From positions 1-36,054 of the forward strand of contig QZWS01000038.1 of assembly GCA_004114245.1 (NCBI GenBank): a stretch of DNA of 36,054 nucleotides, given 5' to 3'. The stretch comes from Zoopage sp. CT-All. Its lineage: Eukaryota > Zoopagomycota > Zoopagomycetes > Zoopagales > Zoopagaceae. The notes under the pieces are model-generated. The model was not told where the DNA came from. It made no database searches and saw only the letters and a list, made by a program, of their open reading frames with translations. Shown in pieces: positions 8,306 through 16,831 of this stretch (positions within the stretch are counted from its first letter, which is position 1; every line of letters begins with the position of its first letter). Made by a program: the position numbers and the translations under genes.

Positions 8306-10239
8306 ATGGCCGCTGTTGACCATGCCCACGACCCTGCCCACGACCACGATGAATCTGACGATGCGTATCTCGATGATTACGACAGCGAATTCGACGACGC
8401 ACTGAATGATTTCGATGGGTGGGAGAATGCATCTGGCGGTGCGCTGCGATTACACGTTCTGGCGCTTGGCTGACTTGTGCAGATTTCACGAAGCAGTACA
8501 ACAAAATGAGGCAGCAGATTCAGCAGGGCGGTACGAGTGCATCGGGGGCTGCTGCATCAGCGGCCCGGAAACCCGCGGCGGCGGCGGCAGCCGTCAAGCT
8601 TGGCGATCAGTTGGCCTCGCTCAGCAAGTTCACCAGCCGAATTCAACTTGGTAGGGCTCCTGTCGAAGATACCCTGTTCTTTATCACGGTTAGACGGATT
8701 TGAGAGTACCAAAATGGCGTCCAATGTTGCATCCGATCTCAAGCTTGGTTCGCGGAAGCTCCAGGGTGACAAGTATGCATGTCTTTGCCCTGTGTCCGGT
8801 CGATTACGCCCATCTTAGGACCAAAACTGTGGACAAGTCCGACCGTGCAACCACCGAACAGGTTCTTGATCCTCGCACACGCATTATTCTCTTCAAACTG
8901 CTCAACCGGGACTTTATCCACAGCATTCACGGGTGCATTTCAACTGGCAAAGAGGCCAACGTGTACCACGCCATTACGACCCCAGAAGACCCGGCGCAGC
9001 CGATACAGCATCGTGCGATCAAAATCTACAAAACATCCATACTTATATTTAAGGATCGCGATCGCTATGTGAGTGGCGAGTATCGCTTCCGGCACGGATA
9101 CAGCCGCCACAACCCACGCAAAATGGTTCGTGTTTGGGCCGAGAAGGAAATGCGCAATCTACGCCGGCTCTATCAAGTTGGGATTCCGTGTCCGGAGCCG
9201 CTGCTGCTCAAATCACACGTCCTCGTCATGGATTTCCTTGGCGATGCGGACGGATGGGCGTTCCCTCGACTAAAAGATGCCCAAATTCCCAAGGCAAAGT
9301 ATCCAGAACTATATCGTGAGCTGGTGGCGACCATGCGCAAAATGTACCACCAGTGCCGCCTTGTCCATGCTGATTTGAGCGAGTACAACATCTTGTACGG
9401 CAACAAGCGGTTGTATATAATCGATGTATCGCAGTCGGTCGAGCACGATCACCCCCATGCACTTGATTTTCTTCGCAGCGACTGCAAGAACGTGAGCGAT
9501 TTCTTCCGGCGACACGACGTCCAGGTCATGTCGCTTCGTGAATTGTTTGACTTTGTCACCAGCGTAAACATTGGTTTGGCCGACGAGGACACTGAGCGCG
9601 AGCTCGATCGTGTAATTGCCAGTCTGCATATTGTCTCGTGTTGAATTTGGCTGTCTAGATCCAAGAGGAACTGGCGACACGGCCAGTGCAACCAGAGGAA
9701 ACGGAGCAGCTCAAACAGGACGATGAAGTCTTTCGCCAAGCCTACATCCCACGCAACCTGGACGAGGTGATTGACGCTGAGCGAGACGTGCGCAAGATTA
9801 ACCGTGGAGATACGGATGATGTGAGCTGTTTGGATAGAGTGAACGAATGCTGATGCGCTCATTAGCTACTATATCAAAAAATTACTGGTCTGGATGTCGA
9901 CAAAGTCAAGATTAAAAAGCCGAAGAAAAGGGGAAAGCAGGCGCCAGTCCCAATATCCGAGCCTGTAATGGAGGCAAAGGACGAGTCGGCAGAGGCATTG
10001 GCCGAGTCTGAGAGCAGCAGCGATTATTTCTCGAGCGACAGTAGCGAGGACGAAGGCAAAGATAAAGAGGCCCGGAAGGTATCATTGTTTGTGCGCGATT
10101 GATCCCGTCTGAGCAACGCCAATAGGAACACAAGCGTCTGGTGAAGGAACAGGCCCGCGAGCGCCGCCAGACTAAAATCCCCAAGGCAGTTAAAAAGCGC
10201 CAAGAGAAGATTTCATCAGGCAAAGGAAAGCGAAAGTGA
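8306..10239 (+). CDS. RIO1: RIO1 atypical serine kinase/ATPase (40S ribosome maturation)
   Basis: RIO1 acts in late cytoplasmic maturation of the 40S subunit. Seven exons give 553 aa: 8306-8438, 8483-8650, 8694-8772, 8819-9611, 9659-9820, 9866-10078 and 10126-10239. All six introns are GT-AG and 43-48 nt. The kinase core shows the RIO1-specific nucleotide loop [12 protein letters not shown], the lysine in [24 protein letters not shown], the catalytic loop [12 protein letters not shown] and the metal-binding [13 protein letters not shown]. The N-terminus is Asp-rich ([18 protein letters not shown]). The C-terminal tail is acidic and Ser-rich, then Lys/Arg-rich ([15 protein letters not shown]), as in other fungal RIO1. 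All exon joins restore known family sequence. Confidence 0.95.
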
Positions 10240-10267
10240 TTACGTTGACGGCAATGTATACAGTCAT

Positions 10268-10840
10268 TCAACTACCAGTTATCGCCCTCGCAATCGAAGC
10301 ACCCAGTCTAACTGTCTTCTTCAGTACCAAGATCGCCACCTGGAAAAACGCAGATATGGCTACGACGACGAGGGCAACACATGACGTGGCACCAAGGACC
10401 GGTAGAAGCGGAACGAGTCCCAGTGTCACCACAACCGAGACGCCGCCAAGAAAAATCGCCATGGCTATAGCGCCGATGCCAATCGTGCACATTACAGCAT
10501 ATCCGGCAAATACAAGCATCGGGAGGACAACACCAAAGATGAGAAACAGGCCAAGGACTCGGTCGGTCCAGCCGAGCTGCTTGACTTCGACAACTCTTCT
10601 CTTTGGCAAGGCGTCATACTCGCCCGTCTCGAACGTGCGAGAGCGATATTGCGGGACATGTGCGGAGAGCTGTGACGTGGACAGCTTTCGTTTCCTGACC
10701 ATTGCGGCGGTTGCTGAGCAAGAGTTGGCCAGGAGCTCTTCGACAGGGTAGACAGACAGCAGCGAGGACGCTCGCATCTCCTTTTGCGGCGAATTGGATG
10801 ACAGTGGAGCGCCAACGGGGCGCGGCGATGATTTCTCCAT
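10268..10840 (-). CDS. small membrane protein with long hydrophobic hairpin region (190 aa)
   Basis: The function is not recognised. The frame extends upstream to 10915, but that position is a TTG; the first ATG is at 10840. Residues 1-90 are polar and basic, with many Ser. Residues about 96-173 are almost continuously hydrophobic, beginning GLFLIFGVVLPMLVFAGYAV and including PLLPVL at 144-149, enough for two hairpins or four short membrane segments. A basic tail follows. The divergent neighbour at 10961 has the same layout: F-x-x-x-G-x-x-x-P at the start of the hydrophobic block, LLPV in the middle, then an Ala/Leu/Val stretch. Long hydrophobic hairpins of this kind occur in ER and lipid-droplet proteins such as the promethin/LDO group; that assignment is a guess. 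Confidence 0.6.
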   Translation of the reverse strand: MEKSSPRPVGAPLSSNSPQKEMRASSLLSVYPVEELLANSCSATAAMVRKRKLSTSQLSAHVPQYRSRTFETGEYDALPKRRVVEVKQLGWTDRVLGLFLIFGVVLPMLVFAGYAVMCTIGIGAIAMAIFLGGVSVVVTLGLVPLLPVLGATSCVALVVVAISAFFQVAILVLKKTVRLGASIARAITGS

Positions 10841-10960
10841 GCCGTAGGCGGGGCAACTGGGCTGGAAAGGCGGGACGGTGGGAATACTGCCTCCAATGAC
10901 GTGGCCAACTGTCAAAGCGGTGTTCTGGCCGCTTTACGTCGCCTTCTCTGTCTCTCTGCC

Positions 10961-11332
10961 ATGGCGAAGCCGCAAAAGCACGTAAACGCCGACCGCAATT
11001 TCCACGCTCTGCAGCGCACCTCGTTTCTTGAGTGTCTATGCGGCCCATTCATCCTGCTGGGCATATTCATCCCCACAGCACTATACGCGTCCATGGCTTC
11101 TGGTGCCTCGCTGGCCGTTCTGGCGGCAGTGCTTGCATGCGCCACTGCCGTAGAAGCAGTGTTTCTCTCCATTGGGCTCGCCATGCTGCTGCCTGTGGTT
11201 CTTTTGGCAGTGGCTGCATTGCTGACACTTGTTGCCGTCCGCGTTGGTCTATCAATGCTGCAGCGGTGGGAGCAGCAAGCACATGATCAGCGAAGAGGAC
11301 TACTGAAGAGAGGGAAAATGCAGAGAAGTTGA
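10961..11332 (+). CDS. small membrane protein, related to its divergent neighbour (123 aa)
   Basis: The ATG at 10961 lies in a good context (GCCATGGCG). The short N-terminus is basic (MAKPQKHVNADRNFHALQ). Residues 28-100 are hydrophobic: GPFILLGIFIPTALYASMA, a central Ala-rich stretch, then LAMLLPVVLLAVAALLTLVA. The tail is basic and polar, RWEQQAHDQRRGLLKRGKMQ. The hydrophobic core is about the same length as in the minus-strand neighbour and shares the FxxxGxxxP and LLPV landmarks, so I read them as paralogues sharing a promoter of about 120 bp. Both resemble membrane-hairpin proteins. No enzymatic motif is seen and the function is unknown. Confidence 0.58.
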   Translation: MAKPQKHVNADRNFHALQRTSFLECLCGPFILLGIFIPTALYASMASGASLAVLAAVLACATAVEAVFLSIGLAMLLPVVLLAVAALLTLVAVRVGLSMLQRWEQQAHDQRRGLLKRGKMQRS

Positions 11333-11412
11333 TTCGCGCGAAATCGCCTAGTTCGCAAAATGTACATGGGTACATGAGAGTACAGTGGCCACACGCTCGC
11401 TTTGCCCTCCTT

Positions 11413-12078
11413 CTAAATCTCAATGAAGGCGCTGTTTGCCAGACCGCCAATGAATAGCAGCGTGTCCACAAGCACCGAGTACGTGCGATCGCGAAACCGA
11501 ATAACGAATCTCTGACGAGGACGCCCCTGGCTGTCAAATCCATCATACCCTAGCGCCCGCAACTGTCGAACCACCGTGTTGAATGCCACTATGCTGTTGG
11601 CCGGCGTACATGCCTCGGTGGATGCAAACTTTGCGCCGAGCAGCCGGGCTAGGCGCTGCCCTTCCTGGCGCGCCACCACGTTACGACCTTGCCGCGCCAA
11701 ATCACATTTATTTGCCACCAGAGTAATTGAGGTGCGCGTTGCGTGTTTTAAACGCGTGATTCGCTCATAATAGCGGCGGATGGCCAGGAACGAGTCGCGC
11801 TGGGCAACGTCGTACACCAGCAGAAATCCATCCGCACGCCGAATGTTGGTATTATACTCTACGGAATTAATACTTAATCCAGATGACGCATCGAGCACTG
11901 TGAGATTGCATGGGACGCCATCAACGATGATCTGCGAGATGCATAGTCCAGTGCCGGCGTCGGGGAAGCCGAGCGTTTCGTGGCACAGATTCCGCACCAG
12001 CGTGGTGCACCCTACATGCGGGTCGCCAAGCACCACGAGGGTGTAATTTCGCGTGGCCTCCGATGTGCTTTCTGTCAT
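11413..12078 (-). CDS. highly degenerate Ras-like protein, copy 3 (221 aa)
   Basis: This is a third member of the family at 2362 and 3204. The P-loop is GDPHVGCT (residues 18-25): the invariant Lys that contacts phosphate is Cys. Switch I is unrecognisable. The DxxG box reads LDASSG and lacks a Gln61 equivalent. G4 is intact (ANKCDLA), and G5 SAK is STEA. An insertion after the G domain leads to a C-terminus resembling the other copies (LLFIGGLANSAFIEI), with no CAAX box. The ATG at 12078 was chosen because the P-loop follows about 18 residues later; upstream ATGs in frame lack support. Loss of the P-loop Lys predicts a pseudo-GTPase. It may still bind guanine through NKCD. Confidence 0.78.
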   Translation of the reverse strand: MTESTSEATRNYTLVVLGDPHVGCTTLVRNLCHETLGFPDAGTGLCISQIIVDGVPCNLTVLDASSGLSINSVEYNTNIRRADGFLLVYDVAQRDSFLAIRRYYERITRLKHATRTSITLVANKCDLARQGRNVVARQEGQRLARLLGAKFASTEACTPANSIVAFNTVVRQLRALGYDGFDSQGRPRQRFVIRFRDRTYSVLVDTLLFIGGLANSAFIEI

Positions 12079-12277
12079 GATAGGGCGGGTCAGGCGGACG
12101 GGTGATGCGGATGGGGTGAGCGGTTGCGGGAGATTTGGGCGATGGGAGCCGAACATGATCATGCGCCAAGCCACAAGGCCACAGTGCCAAGGGATGCAGG
12201 CTGAGAACTGCGAGTAGTACAGTGCTGGCACGTTGAGTGTGCGGTATGAATTCTAGCACAGGCTGCCCATCGCACAA

Positions 12278-13934
12278 CTAGCGATACCACTTGCACCATA
12301 GGTCACGCTCGTCGTTACTGGCAAATTCGGGCATAAATCGAATGCGCTTGACCTCGTAGTAGCCCTCCTCCAGCGCTGGTAGCTCGTATTTTGAACTGAA
12401 TGTATGGAAGGCAACGTCGGGAAGCGAGCGTCCGGGCTATCGTGCCTCTGTAAGCTTTGCGGGGGCAGCCAGAAGGAACCAACCTTCCTAGGATGCTGAG
12501 ATCGATACAGGGCATTGTGAATCGCCATATCCTTGTTCATTGCGGTGTCATCAAATGTCCAACAGTGAAAGCATCGGATCGGGCAGCCGAGCTTTCCTGC
12601 AAGCTTGATGTACAGTGATCGTGTCAACAAGTCTGGGTTGGTATTATCTAAACTTCTTGCTACGTGAGCAGATGAAGCGAGGCCACATACCGACAACACA
12701 CGAGCGTCCATCTCGCACGGTTTCCTCGCATGCGCGCAAGCATTTGTCGCGAGTCTTTAGCATATCCTGTCAACACATCAAGCGACCCGCACTAGTGCTG
12801 AGGAACGTGCCTGATTCACGTGCACATATCCATGAGCAACGAGGTGATTTTGGACGAAATGCGTCTTTCCAGATGCCGGAAAGCCAACCATGAGCACGAT
12901 TTCGGGCATTGTCGCTAGTGGTAATGCTACTGGCTGGAGCAGGGGCTGTGCTTGAGCTAGTGCGTGTGAGTGCGAGTGTGAGCAGAAAATAGTATGATAG
13001 TCCAGACTTACGTGTCGATGCAAGGAATGAAAAAGGGCTAAACCCGCCAAGGACATGTGCTTCTTCGTCAGACTTGTCATAGAAGTACTGCTCGGGGGTG
13101 TAGAAACGCACCCCAATGTTGAGAGCAAGCTTGCGGTCAACGTCAGAGTGATCTGCTAGTCGACCAGCAGCATCGCCGATATAAAAGCTCTCGTTGAGCT
13201 CTAAGCGTGTAAGGCCATAGCGGAACTCCGTGGGAAGCCTACCAATGGGAAGCTCGTGCTGAATGGACTCGAGATGATTCCACATGCCCCAGCAAGGTTT
13301 CCGATTATTATCCTTTTCCACTGCGGCCAGCACCATCAGCGGAGTATTCAGCTATACGCAAATTAGGCAAGCTAAATGCATTCTCCGGTAAGTACCTGCT
13401 GCAGGATATCACCGACTTTCTCGCGAAACACTGGCGTTCTGGCGTTTTCAGTTCCAATCTTTTTTGGCTTCAGCCCGTTCTGATTACTCAGAATCACAAT
13501 TCGATATCTTTAAGACCGAGTAGTAATATATGCATTTGCGCATGGCATACCCCTCGCCATGGAGCTGCTGAACTCGCGAAGGAATTGACGGATGCAAGAA
13601 CTTCCAGTCTTTGGCATGCCGCGCGTGAACGTGATTCCCAAGAACCGTAATTAGCGTACCATCCTAAGCACCCCATGTAGGAAATGCGCATGGCATGAAT
13701 ACCGGGACAACGGAGATTAGGTGTCCTAACCATGTCGAAGGCGGCAATGCGAGACGATGCACGCTGTGGGCCATACTCGCACACAAGCAGCGATCCCAGC
13801 TGTTTCCAGCGTGGTTTCATAGCAGCTTCTGGCTCGGAATCGGGAGCACTACCAGCCGCAGTGGCGACGATCAACGAGGCAGTCGTCTTTTTGCGTTTCT
13901 GAAAGAAAGGGTGCGTAGCGGTCTCTGCAGTCAT
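12278..13934 (-). CDS. bifunctional polynucleotide kinase/3'-phosphatase (DNA repair)
   Basis: This enzyme heals DNA break ends by removing 3' phosphates and phosphorylating 5' hydroxyls. Eight exons on the minus strand give 437 aa: 13934-13731, 13663-13551, 13507-13396, 13351-13012, 12956-12811, 12766-12691, 12647-12484 and 12436-12278. The phosphatase has the HAD nucleophile motif AAFDMDGTLI, then VILSNQNGLKP, VLAAVEKDNNRKPCWGMW and FYIGDAAGRLADHSDVD. The kinase has the P-loop VGFPASGKTHF, YVHVNQDMLKTRDKC and VVDNTNPD, ending EEGYYEVKRIRFMPEF. Six introns are GT-AG; the one at 12767-12810 must use a GC donor (CAG/GCACGT) to keep frame. The N-terminus is short and basic (FFQKRKKTT) with no FHA domain, as in fungal enzymes. 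Upstream coding exons cannot be excluded. Confidence 0.93.
12767..12810 (-). other. GC-AG intron in the polynucleotide kinase gene
   Basis: The conserved sequence YVHVNQ ends at 12811 and DMLKTRDKC starts at 12766. The 44-nt interval begins GCACGT and ends ACAG. No GT donor nearby keeps both sides in frame, while GC-AG splicing joins them at phase 0. Confidence 0.75.
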
Positions 13935-14368
13935 AAATACGCGGAATAGGAGTACGAAGTGTGCTAGTACCAGCAGGGGTAGCTGGGGCGGGCGAGACAG
14001 GACGCTTCCCTCCGATATGATTGGAGGATGTGCTAAGCATGCGTTGGGACAAGATCAAGGACGCATTCTTCAGCAACAAACTTGAACAATTGATTGAGAT
14101 AGTAAATGGTGCCATCTAGTTTCCTATACAATGTACTTGCAAACTCCTATTTGAGCTACGTAGGAGTAGCATAGACATCACATGGTTCTAACAGAGCAAA
14201 TGTCCAACTCTATGCTCTATAATGCGATTTTTAGCGTCTCAAGACTACTATTGAGCAGTATAGCCATTCTATACTATGCTGCCTCCATACTTATATACTT
14301 ACATCGAATATATAGGCGTCTGGACAAATCGTTAGACCAACAGAAATAAAGATTTGGATAACGCCAGA
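13935..14368. other. intergenic region between the DNA-repair kinase and the proton channel
   Basis: About 430 bp with divergent promoters. A minus-strand open frame reaches upstream (13849-14115) but has no family support. Two perfect short hairpins are visible: ACTCCTA 14143-14149 with TAGGAGT 14161-14167, and AGTATAG 14257-14263 with CTATACT 14269-14275. TATA-like TATATAC at 14292 and ATATATAGG at 14307 lie 55-80 bp before the proton-channel ATG and may be its core promoter. Confidence 0.4.
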
Positions 14369-15112
14369 ATGCGCTTGCAAGCCACCGAAACTACACCCCT
14401 GCATTCCCGCCACAGCCCTTCCTCCTCATCATCGCTCAACATGACGGAATCAGAAATAATAATTCCAAATCGCAGCATGCGCGATATAGACGACGGCGCG
14501 TCGGGGGTGGACCTGCTGCTGCGCCGTGCGCACACCAAACGCCAATCCCTCTACACGCTCGAATCGCCCATCACTGGCACGCCTGCCCCATTCACGTCTC
14601 GTCAACGATGCGAGAAATTACTGGACGCACACATATTCCACCTCGTCATTATAGCGCTCGTCATCACCGACCTCGTCATCGTGATCGCCGAGCTGTGCAT
14701 CACGCTGCTTGACCCATCCGGGCATATTGTGCCGCATGAAGTTCACACGGCACTTAGCGCTCTCTCACTAACGATATTATCGCTATTCATCGTCGAAGTC
14801 TCGCTGCATATCTACGTGCACTCATTCCGATATCTCCTATCGCTGACGCACCTCCTGGATGCCACGGTGATTCTCGTGGCATTTGTGTTGGAAATCGTTT
14901 TGCGAGGCGTCGCCCAGGAACTCGCTGGGCTGCTTGTCCTGGCGCGATTTTGGCGAATCCTCCGGCTGATGGATGCCGTTGCGTTGACGGTGGCAATGCG
15001 CGTGGGTGCACGGCTGGACGAAGCCGAAAAGCGCTGTCGGGAGCTGGAGGCCGAGGTAGATAGGCTGCGGCGACAAGTGGCGGAGCTGCTGCAGAATGTT
15101 CCCTGTCAGTGA
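14369..15112 (+). CDS. voltage-gated proton channel (Hv1/HVCN type)
   Basis: This looks like a stand-alone voltage-sensor domain that conducts protons across the plasma membrane. It has 247 aa in a single exon. S1 (residues 89-114) holds ITDLVIVIAEL with Asp101 at the selectivity position (human Asp112). S2 has His126 and Glu143, and S3 reads LLDATVILVAFVLEIV with Asp164. S4 is LLVLARFWRILRLMDA with three arginines (193, 196, 199) in the Hv1 R-x-x-R-x-x-R spacing. A coiled coil (RCRELEAEVDRLRRQVAEL) ends it, typical of dimeric Hv1. The Asn that follows the third Arg in animal Hv1 is Asp202 here, and the second S3 acid is Glu175. The N-terminus is long, polar and Ser-rich. The frame reaches 14354, but that is TTG; ATG 14369 or 14441 is the start. 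Confidence 0.88.
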   Translation: MRLQATETTPLHSRHSPSSSSSLNMTESEIIIPNRSMRDIDDGASGVDLLLRRAHTKRQSLYTLESPITGTPAPFTSRQRCEKLLDAHIFHLVIIALVITDLVIVIAELCITLLDPSGHIVPHEVHTALSALSLTILSLFIVEVSLHIYVHSFRYLLSLTHLLDATVILVAFVLEIVLRGVAQELAGLLVLARFWRILRLMDAVALTVAMRVGARLDEAEKRCRELEAEVDRLRRQVAELLQNVPCQ

Positions 15113-15151
15113 CCGTGAATATTGGATCGTCGATCCAGTCAATCTGGGCGC

Positions 15152-15159
15152 TATAAATA
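15152..15159 (+). promoter_or_regulatory. TATA box of the bZIP gene
   Basis: TATAAATA lies 87 bp upstream of the bZIP start codon at 15239. Transcription would be expected to start about 30 bp downstream, near 15180, giving a 5' leader of about 60 bp that excludes the ATG at 15168. Confidence 0.55.
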
Positions 15160-15238
15160 GAGCAGCCATGTCGCAAGCTGACACATCGCTGTCAGCAGTC
15201 ATCACGTTCTTCCCAACTTGCTGACTAAACACGCCTCT

Positions 15239-16736
15239 ATGTTTGGTGCCTACTACCAAGGTGCGCAGTCCTTCGCCCTCCCACCACCACCTGCTCACAC
15301 CCGCAGGAATGGGCATCCCGATGCAGCCCACGACAGCAGCGTCCGGCACTACTTCGCCACTGCATGCGCCCTCGCTCGCTCAGGTCTCCGACTCCTCCGC
15401 CGCGACCCCGAATCTCACCGCCTGCGCAACCACTCGCCGTAGCACCTCCGATCCGCAGTATGCTAGCCACCGGCGCCAGCAAAACCGCGAAGCTCAGCGG
15501 GCATTTCGTGAGCGCCGCGACCGCCGTGTCAAGGAGCTCGAAGACACCGTGATGGTGTTGCGTGATGAAAATGCACGGCTACGCATTGGCGCACAGCAAT
15601 CCTTGGCTGGCACTAACGCGGCAGGTGATGGGAAGGACACGGAGAATGATCACTGGAGGAAGCGCAGAGCGTCCGATGCCCAGGATTCTACAGCTAGCAC
15701 AGCCACCACCGCTTCCGCCCAGCACCCACAGCAGCAGGACGCGCTCGTTATGAGCCTGCAGCTACGCATACGCGCACTCGAGAAGGAGTGCGAACAGCTA
15801 CGCTACCAGATGCAGACGCTGGGATACGCCGCATGGCTTCCCGTGATGGATGGCAACGCCGACACACGCAGCTTCTCGCCCATTATAAGCGATCCGTCGG
15901 CCATGCTAATTCAATCGCCCGGGCGCACTCTCCTCAATACTGCGCAGAGCTCCGTTGCCCTGTCGCAGTTCTGGCGGCCCACAATCGAAGCCGCTGGTAC
16001 GACGCGTCAACATTCTGCCGCCCCATCGACTGTGTATGGGTTTGCTGTATCCGAGGTCTTTGGCGACGGCAGCGTGAGTACTCCGGCAGCGAATGTGCCA
16101 TTCACCGACAGCACCACTCCCCAGGCCTCGGTGAACACCATGCCAGACTTTAAGCTCGTGCAGCAGCAACAAGGCCCATCAGCCGCCACTACCCCGCCGT
16201 ACTCCTCCGCCTCGGTGTGCCAGCATACACTCGCCGCCGCACAGGCCCTCGCCGCCGCACCCACCATCACCACCCCACAGCCAACTACGCTCGACGCCGC
16301 CATCGCAGTGGCCAATTGCCGCGGCTCATCCGACCCCCTTTACCCGCACCTTCACAGCCCCGATTTTGTCCGAGCGCTCTTCGATCCCACCGTCGGCGAT
16401 TGCTGCCTTCCTGACCCGCCGCATATCGCCGCTCAGTATACAGACACTCGCCTTGGCAATATTCCGTGTGCCCGGATGCGCGCAAATATGGAGCTGATGC
16501 GTGATGTTTACCCGCTGCGTGAAGTCTTCCATGTATTAAAGGGCTGTGTGTGCCATGGCGCGCCAGAGCTGCATACCAGTTGGGAGCTGCCCGATGAGTT
16601 CTACAAGCGATTCCCCGGCTTGATGGACGAGGGGTGTCGGCTGAGGGAGCGGCTGAGGGCAGAGGTTTGGCGCATGCGCGAGCGTATGGCGTTTTCCGCC
16701 AACGACAAGGTCAACGATTCAAAGGACGAGGAGTAG
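15239..16736 (+). CDS. Pap1/Yap1-like bZIP transcription factor
   Basis: This is a nuclear DNA-binding factor of 483 aa. The exons are 15239-15260 and 15307-16736; the 46-nt intron joins MFGAYYQG to MGIPMQPTTAAS. The basic region RRQQNREAQRAFRERRDRR has the Asn-x-x-Ala-Gln-x-Ala-Phe-Arg pattern of fungal AP-1 (Pap1/Yap1) factors. A leucine zipper follows (VKELEDTVMVLRDENARL). A second coiled-coil segment occurs later (LQLRIRALEKECEQLRYQM). The middle is Ala/Thr/Pro-rich and low complexity. The C-terminal part has conserved-looking helices (RMRANMELMRDVYPLREVF) and cysteines (KGCVCHG) that might be redox-sensitive as in Pap1, which is inference. TATAAATA at 15152 fits its promoter. It converges on DBP5 with 95 bp between stops. 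Confidence 0.87.
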
Positions 16737-16831
16737 GCAGCTCGCATCTAGCAGTTCTGGTGTACATATCCTCAATTGTATTCTGTACGTTGTGGCGCAA
16801 ACGTCTCATACCACCGTTCACCGCCACTCGC

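Noticed and set aside
13849-14115. Minus-strand open frame upstream of the DNA-repair kinase
   Set aside because: It overlaps the kinase start in a different frame; it could hold a leader exon but nothing supports it.
15168-15224. Short upstream ORF before the bZIP gene
   Set aside because: The TATA box at 15152 predicts transcription starting downstream of this ATG, so it is probably not in the mRNA.
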